64,000 nt of DNA from the NCBI GenBank assembly GCA_001972305.1, contig BDDD01002234.1, positions 62,001 through 126,000 on the forward strand, in the 5' to 3' direction. The stretch comes from Cephalotus follicularis (Eukaryota > Streptophyta > Magnoliopsida > Oxalidales > Cephalotaceae). The notes under the pieces are model-generated. The model saw only the letters and a program-made list of their open reading frames with translations, was not told where the DNA came from and did no database searches. Each line of letters starts with the position of its first letter. Position 1 is the first letter of the stretch. Below, one piece after another: positions 45,252 through 56,290 of this stretch. Both the position numbers and the translations under genes were made by a program.

Positions 45252-46169
45252 TTCTTGGCCAGAGACGCCAGACAGCAGTTTCACAAAACAGGGTATGCAT
45301 GCTCACAATCAATTTCCAATCAATCAACAACATGCAATCATACAGAAAACATCCAGGCATGAAATACATATTATATCTTCTAAAGCATGTCAAAACCCCT
45401 ACCTCAATTGCTATCCCGGAATCAAATTGAGTTGATTCCTCTCTTTCAGTTCCAAGTCCTTCACCCAACTCAATCCTCCAAATTCTAGTAATCAATCTAT
45501 ATGGTTGCATGTATACAGGTTTAGATGTCAACCCAAGTACGTTCATCTAATTATCTAGTTATGATAACAACAAAATCGAAACCAGGAGCTTACAATCAAT
45601 TTCCTAAGTTCCATTTTACATTTCCTGACTAAAGCAAGTTCAATCTCCAATTTCGAGGCTTATTACTGATGATTATGTTTAATCAGTAAGGTTATAAAAC
45701 CAATATGCTACTGTTAACTATAACCTCAACAATAACAGAACTTGGAGCTTACCAGGAATCAAAGCTTCAACTCCTCCTTTGAACTCCAATCCTTCAACAT
45801 GCATCCACTTGCCAACAGCTATTGTCCAATGCATTTCCTTCTCTCTCAAGTGTTTCCAACACTCCTTTCCATCCCTCAGTAGTTGATATAGAGGTTTCAA
45901 ACCTTAGAACTCGCTAGATTCCATTAATTTAGCCTCCTCCCTTCTCTCTCTCTCTCACATGCACATGTCTTTCTTTGCTATTTCTCACATGTTTTGCAGG
46001 TTGCAGGTCTGCAAGTCTTGTAGAAGGAATAGAGGACATGCAAGGCATCACCCTTGCATGTAGTTACAGCTGGTGGCATGCATCCCTCATGCATGCCACG
46101 ATTAGAACACTTGTCATCACTGTCTCTGCTCTGTTTCACGCATGCACAGACACATGTTTTGTGTCGTTC

Positions 46170-46249
46170 CAGTCGACTGTCGTCCTGTGATAGTCGACTG
46201 TCTCTTCCACGAATCAACCAGTCGACTGTTACCCTGTGGCAGTCTGCTG
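46170..46249 (-). repeat. Promoter-proximal CAGTCGACTG cluster, 5' LTR of B
   Basis: Units at 46170, 46191, 46219 and 46240, intervals 21, 28, 21, matching 38851-38930 in the other LTR. Confidence 0.88.
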
Positions 46250-46426
46250 TTTGAGCTGATTTTAGGGTTCCTTAAGTTTATTTTACCAATTTGCATTTTC
46301 AATTTAAGCCAAGCATACACTAATCACGATTATTTTGATATTGAACAAATAATCTCAATTAAAATGTATATTTTATTTAAAATTGGAGCAATATACATTA
46401 ATTGAAAATCGAGGTCATTACAGATC

Positions 46427-46990
46427 AATCACAAACTTCGTATCCCTCTCTTGTGGTAAGGATGTCAACTCATCCAGGAACACATCCGGATATTCACAAA
46501 CAATTGGAACATCTTGTAACCTCGGCACCCATTTCCTACTATCGGCCACATGCGCCACGGACCCTCTGCAACCCTGTCTCATAAGCCTATCAACATGAAG
46601 GGTCGATATCATCTGAACCAGTTGGTGCTCTAAAGTCCCACTAAAGTGGAACTGAGACTTTCCTAGCATACTGAAAGTCACAACCTTCCCGTAGCAATCC
46701 ACAAGGGCATAGTGTGATGCTAACCAATCCATCCCAAGGATCACATCTAGTTCTCCCATCAGTAGCACACTAAGATCTGCTAACAAAACACAGTCGGCAA
46801 TCTCTAAGACACAAGACTTCCATACCCATTCTGAAATAACAGACTTTCTCACTGGGGGTACTAACCTCCATCACAAAAGGTAAAGGCTCAGGCACCACAT
46901 TAATATGGCATATAAAATGTGATGCAATGCATGAATAGGACTAGCCCAAATCTATAAGAGTCCGTGCCATATGCTGAGAGATACAAATAG
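46427..46990 (-). pseudogene. Protease region, gypsy A (5' part of split pol)
   Basis: A 144-codon frame with [20 protein letters not shown] near 46720, IVCEYPDVFLDELTSLP near 46480 and ending KFVID at the insertion point of gypsy B. The active site lies upstream of the frame, near 46945, and reads RTLIDLG followed by a stop where D-S-G-A is expected, so it is destroyed. Across B the protein continues as DLLPRTTPI in 36500-36531. Confidence 0.87.
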
Positions 46991-48520
46991 TACCTCCTAT
47001 CACTGATGTAGATCCTCCTGTGGCCCCCTGATCCATGGAATATACCCTACCCTGCACGGTAGGCGTCAACCCTATAGGTTGTTTCCCCCGCTCTCTCCCT
47101 GCTACTGAAGGCGAACTAGTACTGGGGCGGTCCTACTGCTACTGTTCGGAACCACGGCTCTATTGGACACCAATACTCAGGTTCTGCTGGAAACCTCTCT
47201 GAGATCTACCTGAACTCTGCCTTGGCTGACTCCCTGAACCATGACTATCATGAGGGCACTCTCTACCTAAATGATCAGAAGCCCCACAAACCATGCATTT
47301 ACCAGCTCACCCCCAACAATCATCTGATGTGTGGTTAGTGCGTCCATAGTGGATGCACAGCTCAATAGAAGCCTGTCTACCACCACTGGAAAGTCTAGAG
47401 CGACCTTCCCAAGAAGATGTCCTCCTCTGCTCCCTCTACCGAGAGCTATGTCCTCGACCCCTCTGCTGCGCCCTCTGGATTGCCCTCTCTGACCAGCAAA
47501 ACTATATGGATTACAGACACTCTAAAGTGAGCCACCCTGACCAGGACTACTATTCCCGGATCTCTGGGACTTGTTACTACTCCCAGAACTCCTCCCTAAC
47601 AGCCATCCTGAAAAAGCAGGTCTGCTACTGCCAGCCTGAATCCATAAATTATGCAGCTCTTCTGATACAGCCTCAATATCTCTGGCTCTACTAGCCAACT
47701 AAAAGAAGGATCTCAGTCTAAGCGGTACCAGCTTCTGTCGGATATCTGGTCTGATCCCACCAATAAACTTCTTAACCTTCCTTGCTTCTATACCAACCAT
47801 ATGTGGAGCTATCCTTGACAATTCAATAATTTTGGCCTCGTACTGGGCTACAGACATGTTACCTTGGGTTAAGCTAAGAAATCCAGCCTCCCTCTTATCA
47901 ACTTCGGCCTCGGGATAATACTGCTCATTGAACTCTGTTCTAAACATGTCCCATGAATTAGGTATCCCCGATTCTTCCCAAGAGGCAGCAATCATTCTCC
48001 ACAAATGTTTTGCTTCGCCCTGTAGCATATAAGTGGCAAAGACAACTTTCTCAAAGTCTGAACATCTCAAGACTCGAAAGATTTTCTCTATTTGCATCAG
48101 CCATCTCTCAGTAGTAACAGCATCAGGGTCCCCCGTAAAAGCTGGAGGATTTAACTTCAAAAACCTGATTAAGGGATCCTCCTTGGGTGAAGGTAGATCA
48201 ACTGATCTCCTTACTGCTTTGACAAGCCTAGTGAGCCTTACAACTTGGGTTTGCTCTAGTGCCTCTGCTGCACGCCTAACCGGCCTTGTAGCTGGGGACT
48301 GTAGCCGCTTGCCGCTGCATAAATTCATTCATTATGTTCATCATGTCATACATCTTCCTCATAAAACCTCTGGGTTCCCTTTGGCCAGGAGTGACAAATT
48401 CTGCTTCTTGGCTCACATTCTGTTCCGCTTGTTCTTCAACATCTCTACTAGCTCGGGTACGTCCAGTCGACGGCCCTGCCTTAGCTCTTCCTGCTGCTCC
48501 TCTTCGACGACCATCCACGT
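46991..48520 (-). pseudogene. Gag, gypsy A
   Basis: The N-terminal part near 48400-48520 is basic (GRRRGAAGRAKAG) with no clear ATG; the codon expected to be the start appears mutated. A frameshift at about 48300 joins it to a 209-codon frame (47699-48328) with FLKLNPPAFTGDPDAVTTER, KIFRVLRCSDFEKVVF, GEAKHLWRMI and MSVAQYEAKIIELSRIAP, ordinary gypsy capsid. Zinc knuckles are near 47240-47340: CIHYGRTNHTSDDC (second Cys to Tyr) and CMVCGASDHLGREC, separated by a stop. The linker 47350-47700 is Ser/Gln/Arg-rich and frameshifted. Confidence 0.86.
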
Positions 48521-48695
48521 CTACCTTGTATAAGAGACAAAAGTTAGCTATCCAAATTTTATAACCATAATTACAAACAGATACAGCAACCAACAAGCTT
48601 ATCAATATCACTCAATTCCACTAGCAACAATCTTATCCATATCACTTAATTCCAATAGCCAAGAATCCTATCCTGGCATAACCAACATAGTGTGG

Positions 48696-48707
48696 GCTCT
48701 GATACCA
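48696..48707 (-). other. Primer-binding site, gypsy A
   Basis: Minus strand TGGTATCAGAGC, seven bases from the 5' LTR. Confidence 0.88.
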
Positions 48708-49184
48708 CCTAAACTATCACACCCCGAACCCCAAGGAAGACACCAAGGCTGAACCCGTGGCAGGTACGTCCATACGATCCATCACATATGAAGCATCATA
48801 CTCCAAAATAAGATACAAATTTAAAACTTTAATACACGACATGCATGCAGAAGAAAATCATTCAATAAATGAACCTAACCATAATCGTGACATCAACACA
48901 TATATCTTAAGCACTGCCACAAGCCCACAGGTCAATAGCTGAAATACAAAATGTCTCTTATACATCAAGTCTTTTTATACAAGTTATGTCAAAACCACAA
49001 TTCTTATACATTTCCACTCTCGCATAATGTAGATAACAACAATCTGAGCCGTTGACCAAGATCTGCCTGGGAAGTCCGATCTGTCTCGATCTATCGCATG
49101 TCGATGCATTACCTATACCTGACCCATTACGAGAATGGGTCAGCAACCCATGGCTGTGTAGGCTATACTATATGAATGCAACAG

Positions 49185-49185
<1 letters not shown>

Positions 49186-49224
<39 letters not shown>
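49186..49224. repeat. (AT)n microsatellite
   Basis: 39 bp of uninterrupted TA/AT repeat inside gypsy A's 5' LTR, at the left edge of the 200-bp duplication. It is absent from the 3' LTR. Confidence 0.97.
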
Positions 49225-49227
<3 letters not shown>

Positions 49228-49616
49228 TGACATGTGAAAAGCATGAATGCCAATTGTGGACAGCGTCAGTATACCAACCGTCCCTAAGCAGAGGTATAGT
49301 TGGCTAGTACTAAACACATCAAAGGCCATAGGCTTGCAGACACTCCATAAAACAATCCATAACCATCCATAGGGTCAAGTACCTCTCTGCCACTTCGGCC
49401 TGAGATAGTACGGCCAATATATATGCATGACATGTGAAAAGCATGAATGCCAATTGTGGACAGCGTCAGTATACCAACCGTCCCTAAGCAGAGGTATAGT
49501 TGGCTAGTACTAAACACATCAAAGGCCATAGGCTTGCAGACACTCCATAAAACAATCCATAACCATCCATAGGGTCAAGTACCTCTCTGCCACTTCGGCC
49601 TGAGATAGTACGGCCA
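49217..49616. repeat. 200-bp perfect tandem duplication in 5' LTR of A
   Basis: Units 49217-49416 and 49417-49616 appear identical, each starting ATATATATGCATGAC and ending GATAGTACGGCCA. The 3' LTR carries one diverged version of part of the unit (near 31870-31975). The duplication therefore happened after insertion and recently. Confidence 0.95.
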
Positions 49617-50352
49617 CCGTCTATACATCCTCCGTGCCACAGCGGTATGGAGCATAGGATAACACCAGCCACATAATGCATACCATACCATAATACTAGT
49701 CCAGAAGGTACTAGCACATAAAAGATCTGTGCGATCTATGCCATAACCATACCATATCCATCCACAATGAGGTGATAGCCGTAGGTTCACCCAAAAAGGG
49801 AGGATTACCATATCCTTAATATGTGGCCTACACCCATAATTCTTAATAACGAAAATGAAGATTATGAATGGGTTATCCCGTTATGTCTCGGCCATAACAA
49901 ACCATCAATCATAGTTGTACCATACCCGTAGCCCATAACCATATTTTCATTCAAAGGATAGGGACCTAACCATAAAGGATCACATACGATCCACCCGTCA
50001 AAACCATTTTCAAAAACCATTTTCCATAACCATATTTCCATGACCATTTTCCATAACCATTTTCTTGGTCCCTATCAGAGTTGTAAAACTATGGAGAGGA
50101 AGTCCAACTAGGATATCCGTGTCCAGATGTCCCAATTGAGCTATCCTAATCATTTTTTAAAACCATTTGTATGACACCCCTTTTTGATGAAACTTTCTGT
50201 AAAGATTTACTTTGAAGATTGATTTAGAAATCAAAGGTGTTAAAAGAGGATTCCCATAGACTACAAGGCCTTAGGGAGGCTTCCTATGGAATCCATTTGA
50301 AGATAAAATCATTTGGGATAGAAAACCATGTTGAAATCACATGTTCTGTCTG

Positions 50353-50695
50353 TGCATCGATGCTTACGTAGCGCGTCAATGCATTGGGCACTGAGAATGC
50401 ATAGCACGTCGAAGTGCAAGGCTGTGTGTCGACGTGCAAGCAATACGTCAAGGTTACGCGTCGACGTGCAAGTTGCGCGTCAATATTATGCGTTGCACTG
50501 CAATGTTACGCGTCAACATGCTATGTGCACGTTGATACTGTACGTCGCACGTCGGTGCTTCTCATCGATGTGTTGCATTGATTAGCGCATAAAAACGGAA
50601 GGGATCACATAAGGAGTCGACTTTCAAACTGAACGTTGACGTGCTAGGCATTGCAGAACACGTCGACGTGCAATATGAACACATCGACGCGTTGG
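50353..50695 (-). repeat. CGTCGACGTGCAAG-type cluster, gypsy A 5' LTR
   Basis: Counterpart of 32727-33065. It has the cores CATCGATGCTT, ACGTCGAAGTGCAAG, GTGTCGACGTGCAAG, GCGTCGACGTGCAAG and others; several differ between the two LTRs only at the CpG within the core (for example CGTCGA versus CATCGA). Confidence 0.7.
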
Positions 50696-51208
50696 GTTTT
50701 CTTAACACTGTAAAAATCGATCAAAACTCATTTATACCGTTTAAAATTTGATTCAAAGGAGGCTATAAGCTCCAAACATCAATTAAAACTCAAAACAGTT
50801 TTTAAACCATTAAAATCCATTCCCACAACCCTTAGATCGAGAGAAAGCAGAAATTGGGTAAAAGTCCCAACTCTCCAATTTCTCTCAAATCTTCATTTCA
50901 ATCCGTTATTTACCATGCCCAATACCTTAATTCATCCATCTAACATATAATCATCAATCCATAGCCATACCATCATGCAAATCCATCACAATATGAAAAT
51001 CAAAGCATAAGTAGAACCTACCTCAAATTGGTTGAGAACGGAGAATAAGCTGCTTGAATCCTCGTTCTGTTTCTCCCTTCAGGTTCTACACTCTGCCACG
51101 ATCCCAACGACTCCTTCCTTGCTCGATTTCACCCACTTTCTCTCTCTAACTCACTCTCTCTTTAGAATTGGAACGAGAAATGAAATGAGAATGAAAGAGC
51201 TGAATCGC

Positions 51209-51221
51209 CTATATAGATATA
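51209..51221 (-). promoter_or_regulatory. TATA-like element in gypsy A 5' LTR
   Basis: Plus strand TATATAGATATAG; on the minus strand CTATATCTATATA, about 200 bp inside the LTR 5' end and 190 bp before the predicted donor at 51021. The 3' LTR has the same block at 33582-33594. Confidence 0.5.
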
Positions 51222-51419
51222 GGCTCCTTTAGGCGAAAATCTCAAAATCTACGATCATGTTCAATTGAAGCCCCATTACCCGCAAACAGTCATAAAAGTG
51301 GAAAATATTATATATCATATACAATCCATGCCATCCATACATACAATACCGTACAATACTGTATAAGTACAAACAAAATACATACAATTCCGTACTTGTA
51401 GAAAAATATGGGGCTTACA

Positions 51420-51600
51420 AATCAGGTTGATGAACCCCAAATAATCCAACCCACAATAACACAAGAACCTCCTTGAAGGTCAGGCCAAGTATCTTGAGTG
51501 CCTAACAGATACTATTGTAGCTTCCTCATTTAGGGTACTCAAGAGATAAATTTTATGGATGATGATCCATTAAGCTACAAAGAGGCTTGCACCATTCCCA
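51420..51600 (+). pseudogene. Ty1/copia polyprotein, linker to RT start
   Basis: Continuation of the copia gene at 29891-31381. After the target duplication, one frame reads QVDEPQIIQPTITQEPP, then RYYCSFLI and FMDDDPLSYKEACTIP with two stops. This is the region just before copia RT, where relatives have an R..P.RY..FL block and DDDP.TYKEA. The match ends at CACCATTCC (about 51598), where LTR sequence of another element begins. Confidence 0.85.
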
Positions 51601-53356
51601 AAAATATGATTTCATCAAATCATTTGAAAAATAAAACGTTTCCCAAACCATTATCATAAATCGTACTCAAACGATATAGTTTGACATACTTTCATAATAA
51701 AAAAAAAATCAACTCATTTAATTTCACGATAGATGGTTGCATATCATTTCGTAAATACATTGTAACTGATTTCATAAAGTTAGAATATTTACTTCATAAA
51801 ATATCAAATAACTTTATTTCCAAAAACCCAAACATACGGAATTCATAAACCAAAGTAAGCATATTCATAAACTGAGTGATAACAAAACCAGAATCTGTAT
51901 TTAATCTCAACGGAACTGAAACAGTAAGAATATGTCAAGGAACGAAGAATCCGTACCTTGTGCGATCACAATTAAGCTTACGAATAACTTAAAAGTCCCA
52001 CGTAGCACACAAATCTATACAATAGGAAAACATTCATATAAGGGTCTAAATTTCATTTTGGGCATATAACAGAATAATAATGATGTTTACAAATAATTCC
52101 GGATCATCGGAAGAATAAACGGACGAAAACATAAGTTTACAGGACAAACCAGTCGACTGTTTGAAGAATCCAGTCGACTAACAATGGATGGCAGTCGACT
52201 ACACAACAGGGCCAGTCGACTACACAACCTGGACTTGTAGACAGTCGACTGGATCAGGGGTCCAGTCGACTACTCAACTAGACAGTCAACTTGTTCATAC
52301 TGACAGTCGACTGTTCTGGGTATCAGAACAGCAGTTCAGTGCAGTTTGTGCAATTTTGGCAACCAAAACTCGGATTTTTCGATACCAGAAGGTTACCAAC
52401 ATGTAAAACAACTCCATATGACATGTAAAACACTGTTACAACACATAATTCGACAAAGGCATGTTGACAGAAAATTGTTTAAGGTGACAGGGACTCTAAA
52501 CCATAATATACCAATTCATAATTAAATTCTGTCCACTTATGATGATCATATGCATCAACAACATATTATATATCAATTCTTAGATGTCTACAGATTGCTA
52601 TAAACACATGCTCATTCGACAAAAAATCAAGAAGGGCAGAAACCAAAACTACACCTTCAATGACAACTTAAACATGACAAAACAATTCATGGATCATATC
52701 AACACATAACCATCACAGTGGAGTAACAACTAACCTATAATGGTGACAAAGATTGATGAGAAAACAAGCTGCCCGACAAAATCAAAGGGGAAGGATACAC
52801 ATTCAAAACTTTGGCAATGCTATGCAATAACCCATAAAATAAATTCTATATTAATCCTTTGATGAAACTAACCTTTTTAATGGAGCAAAAGACACGAAAA
52901 TTACAGCCCTTGATGCACAACAAATCGGCAGTAGCACACACCAAGAGAGACACGGCAGAAACGATTTTGCATAGCCTCTCATATATATAGCCAGGAGTCC
53001 AAATGGGAAAGAATACAAAGAAAGGAAACCAAATCTGCTAGGATAAGGAATGTGGACTGATTTCTGGGGAGATAAGGAAGAAAAGATTGAGTTGTGAGGG
53101 AGAAGGAGATTGGGAAAGAGTGGAGTACGGGAGAGAGAGGGAGAGTTGGAAGAGAAATAGGAAAGAAATAGAAATAAAAAGGAAATAAAATAAGTATTAA
53201 GGATTTTGTTTTAAAGTAATTCTATAAATATAATTATGTGTTTAATAAAATGGTTTATAATAACAATAATAAATATAATATAACTAATTTTCCCAACACA
53301 AAATCCATACTATCAAGCCCAACTTTAAGGCTGGTATCAGACAGCCCAAATCATGC
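51601..53356 (-). repeat. LTR fragment with CAGTCGACTG array (minus orientation)
   Basis: No coding sequence. The donor GCACAAG|GTACGGATTC at 51956 and its surroundings resemble element D's LTR at 25740-25810, so this is a related but distinct chromovirus LTR in minus orientation. A TATATATA element lies at 52983-52990. Both ends are breaks: copia at 51600 and a G-type LTR at 53357. Confidence 0.65.
52150..52313 (-). repeat. 21-bp-phased CAGTCGACTG array (8 units)
   Basis: Units start at 52150, 52171, 52192, 52213, 52242, 52263, 52283 and 52304: intervals 21, 21, 21, 29, 21, 20, 21. Seven of eight keep GTCGAC exactly; one is GTCAAC. The spacers are unrelated. Confidence 0.92.
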
Positions 53357-54402
53357 CCGGGGAAGGGGTGGCTTTGGTCTTGGTTGGTCTAACCTTAGGT
53401 TGACCTTGCAGCTGGGTTGGTTGACCCTAAGCTAGGGTTTGGTGGCGTCCCCGAGTGTTGTCCCTGGGCATGCCGTAGGCGTTAAGTGGGAGTAAGCAGT
53501 TTTCTTTAGTTTTGAGCGACCTCCTGACCTCGGACCATCTCAGTCCCTGGAGTCGTTTGGGTGGGTGAGCCCTGGTGGATCCTCTGGGTACCTGACCGGG
53601 GTGAGATTTTATCTCCATAGTGTAGTTCGAGTGTTGGTGGGACCTCAGGTGGTTGTGCCATAGGCTTGGCATTTGTCCCCGGGCCCTTTTGTTGATCCCA
53701 GGCTTAGCCTTTTGTTAAGCATTGTCTTTTTCTTGTGCCCGGGCATAACCTTGATTGTATGGATCATGCGCCGGGGAGGATATGCCCGGGGAGGACATGT
53801 CCGAAGTTGGTCGCCCAATGAGGACATGCCCGAGGATGGCTCATCCGAGGAAGGCATGTCTTAGTATGGGGAGCAGGCTTAGTTTATGGTACGTCATGTT
53901 GTGTTGGTATCCCCTGGACGGGACCCCAGGCAAGACGTAGTGTTGCGTTCTTTGCCCTGGCTCCCTCCCCCGGCATGTCCCCCTTAGTGGAACGGTGCCT
54001 TTTGAAAGTGGGTGTGGTGCGCATTCCCTTTTGTTAAACGGTGCGTTTGCTAAGTGGGTGCGGTGTTTGTTCCCTTTAGTTAAACGGTGTGTTTGCTAAG
54101 TGGGTGTTGTGCACGTTTCCTTTAGTTAAACGGTGAACTTTGGGGATAGTTTAAGTAAGGGTTATTTTACGGTTTTACCCTTCCTTCTTTCCTCCTTCCT
54201 TCTTGGGCATTCCTTGTTTTTATGCCTTGGGTGCGTTTGGCCTGGGGAGCGCGGCTCTCCTCGGCAGCGTGTTTTTAACGCCTGTCCTAGCCTGAGCGTT
54301 AGCCTTTGTTGTTGTTGGGGTTTGGTTAGGGATCCAGGTGAGGGATCCTTCCACCTAGCACGACCGTCCTCGGGCGAGGGTGCTGGGGAACGGGGCGTGT
54401 CA
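53357..54402 (+). repeat. 3' third of a G-type LTR
   Basis: Aligns with 15299-16154 of element G's LTR from GGGGAAGGGGTGGCTTTG to GGGGCGTGTCA. The start is a break and the end is a true LTR terminus, but no primer-binding site follows. It holds a 46-bp repeat three times where G has it once, and additional insertions near 53720-53870. Confidence 0.9.
53987..54128 (+). repeat. 46-bp minisatellite in G-type LTR
   Basis: Unit starts (G.GGAACGG/GTTAAACGG) are at 53987, 54033, 54079 and 54125, exactly 46 bp apart; three full units. In element G the same landmarks are at 15832 and 15878, a single unit. Confidence 0.92.
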
Positions 54403-55013
54403 CTACATGTTACCCAATGTTTAACCACAATACAAATAATTCATTGTTAATCGCCCTCAAACGGAGCATGAACTAAAATCCATCAATAAATTAAACATTT
54501 AGAAATTACTCCAAAAGAAATACAACTTTATCTTCTCTTTTGTCTTCCTAGCTTTAGAAATATCCATCCCACAACATTAATCTGAAATTGATACGGTTAG
54601 TCGAATCCACTGGCAAAGTAGGAAAGATATAAAAGCATTTTGGGGTCAACGATAATAAATGTCATGTAATGAATGCATCGTGATGCAATATATAATATAT
54701 AAACAAAACATATATATCAAGTGGAGATATCAATACAATCCATCAATCATGTCACAAAGGACAAATCAATCCATCCATACGTACGAAGCGCATCGCCATC
54801 TCCTGGCACTGATGTCGTACTCCTACTTCAGCACCGTCTCTGGCCGACTCGAAGCAGGTCAACAATCCAATGTTACTCGCACAATGGTTAAGTAACCAGT
54901 GTGTGGATGTCTCTAGCCATCTCCTGACACCTAGAGCCCAACTTGCCATTAACCATCAGTGACAACCTCTGCCACCGCGACTAATATGACATCAATCCCA
55001 ATCACAATCCAAC
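54403..55013 (-). repeat. Chromovirus LTR fragment (U5 side)
   Basis: Resembles the E/F/1 LTRs near their 3' ends: CATTGTTAATCGCCCTCAAACGG, an acceptor-like CAATTTCAG at 54582, and two GCCATCTCCTGRC motifs at 54795-54807 and 54916-54928. It is broken at 55014 by a copia LTR. Confidence 0.7.
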
Positions 55014-56090
55014 TGTTGACATTTATGTCTCAATCTGGATTTTGATGATAACATATTTGTATTTAACAAAGTTTCTTTCTGTGCAAGTTAAGAAAAAATT
55101 TTGCAAAGTCAAAACAGGAAATTACAGATATAGGACTAAGCGTCGACGGTGATAATGATTCCGTCAGCGCTTTGTGAGACCTTCGACGCCCAAGTCCAAA
55201 GCGTCAACAGTTGAAACATTTTGAGCAAAGGAGAAATTGCTTAAACCGTCGACGCTCTGAAGAAAGTACCAGTAATTTGAGCTAAGGCGTCAGCGGTTAA
55301 ACACTCCATATCAGCATTTAAAAACAGAAACTTTTGGGCCAATTAAAATTGCTCAAAATGGCGACGCTCAGCACAAACCGTCAGCACTTTGAGGGAAACC
55401 GTCGACCCCAAATTCAAGACCATCTGCGCTTTGAGAAGAACATTTCAAATTCAAACATCCAACGGACACATAAGCGGCGACGCTTTGAATGACTCCGTCT
55501 ATGCTTTGCACTGCTGGGAACAATTACTAACAACATTTATAATGTGCCATCTTTGAAGGAACAAGTCCCAAGACTGAAGTAACAATTCCCAAGACAGAAA
55601 TAACGAGTTCCAAGACAAAAGCAGCTATTCCCAAGGTTCCAAACATTACCTCTATTAATTCAAATCAGCTAAAAACACAAGAACACAAGAAATAAAAAAG
55701 AGATCTAGATCAAACAAGCAAAGAGATTATCAAGAGAAAATCCTCCACTTTCAAATCAACATCAAAGCAAGAAGAAGATCTTTTCATCTATCTGTGAGCT
55801 ATTATTTTCTTGTAATCATATAGCCATATCAAACCTTTAAGAGCTTACACAAAATAAATCATCCTTGTAATCCACACTTGTAAAGGGGAGTGAATCCTAA
55901 GTGAGAAATAGGAGTGAACCCTAGTGATTGAGGTCAATCACAAAAATTTGTAAGGTGCACCGAATATCCCCTGGTAAAGATATTCGAAGATTGTATTCGG
56001 GTGGAATACTAGTGGAATCTCAAGGAGGACCTTGGGAAAGTGGACGTAGGCATGATCTTTGTCGAAACACTATAAATTCTTGTTTGCTTC
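55014..56090 (+). repeat. Copia LTR fragment 2
   Basis: 1077 bp from TGTTGACATTTATGTCTCA. Near the end it has GGAATCTCAAGGAGG and AAAGTGGACGTAGGC, followed by CGAAACACTATAAATTC, motifs I associate with plant copia LTRs of the SIRE/Angela kind. It is cut at 56090 before a CA terminus. It shares its first part with 28423-29256. Cores at 55142, 55163, 55182 and 55203 are 19-21 bp apart; others continue to about 55505. Confidence 0.82.
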
Positions 56091-56290
56091 TGTAATATCC
56101 CGTTTTCCGTATGGGTTTTTTTATGCTTTTCGATTTGTTTTGTATGGGCTTTTCGATATGTTTCGTGTGGGCTGTCGATTGTTTTTCGGTTTGTGGTCTG
56201 CCCATTTTTCGGTTTGTTTTGCTTTTGGCTCGGCTAAACGGGTTTTAGTCTTAGCCAGTGGGTTTTGATTTTATTTAGTTACAAAACATT
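56091..56290 (+). repeat. H-type LTR start
   Basis: Begins TGTAATATCCCGTTT, as in solo LTR H at 22323, and continues with TTTTTTATGCTTTTCG-like pyrimidine/G-rich sequence for about 200 bp. Similarity fades after about 56290. Confidence 0.6.

Larger units (their letters stand above)
36536..46422 (-). mobile_element. Gypsy B: structurally complete chromovirus nested in A
   Basis: A 9.9-kb element with two LTRs (36536-39103 and 43823-46422), primer-binding site, Gag, protease, RT, RNase H, integrase, chromodomain tail and polypurine tract, all on the minus strand. The flanks share GATC (36532-36535 and 46423-46426); the interrupted gene reads GTGATTGATC then GATCTGCTTCC, giving a 4-bp duplication. 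The gene order and CHD tail are Tekay-type. About eight in-frame stops make it non-autonomous today. Confidence 0.94.
43823..46422 (-). repeat. 5' LTR of gypsy B
   Basis: 2600 bp, TGTCACACCCCG to GGTCATTACA. It has a seven-unit CAGTCGACTG array at 45117-45251, one unit more than the 3' LTR. The promoter-proximal cluster is at 46170-46249 and the predicted intron at 44143-45402. LTR-LTR divergence is unevenly distributed: the first ~300 bp at the left end differ noticeably more than the right half. Confidence 0.93.
31382..51419 (-). mobile_element. Gypsy A: full-length chromovirus, split by gypsy B
   Basis: Minus-strand chromovirus with both LTRs (31382-33794 and 48715-51419) and a perfect 5-bp target duplication AATCA (31377-31381 and 51420-51424). 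It inserted into the copia polyprotein, whose reading frame is continuous across the removed element. Its own coding region is interrupted by gypsy B at 36536-46422, between protease and RT. Without B it would be about 10.1 kb. All domains are degenerate. Confidence 0.93.
48715..51419 (-). repeat. 5' LTR of gypsy A
   Basis: 2705 bp; its left terminus is TATCACACCCC, a mutated TGTCAC. It ends GGGGCTTACA at 51419. It is 292 bp longer than the 3' LTR, mostly because of an AT microsatellite and a 200-bp tandem duplication. The motif cluster at 50353-50695 and the intron-like sites at 51021 and 49113 match the 3' LTR. Confidence 0.92.

Noticed and set aside
49284-49811. Repeated protein ORFs (TISGRSGREV...) on the minus strand
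   Set aside because: An artefact of the 200-bp tandem duplication in the gypsy A LTR.
53325-53345. Primer-binding-site-like TGGTATCAGA
   Set aside because: It is not preceded by an LTR end and lies 20 bp before a truncated LTR in the wrong arrangement.
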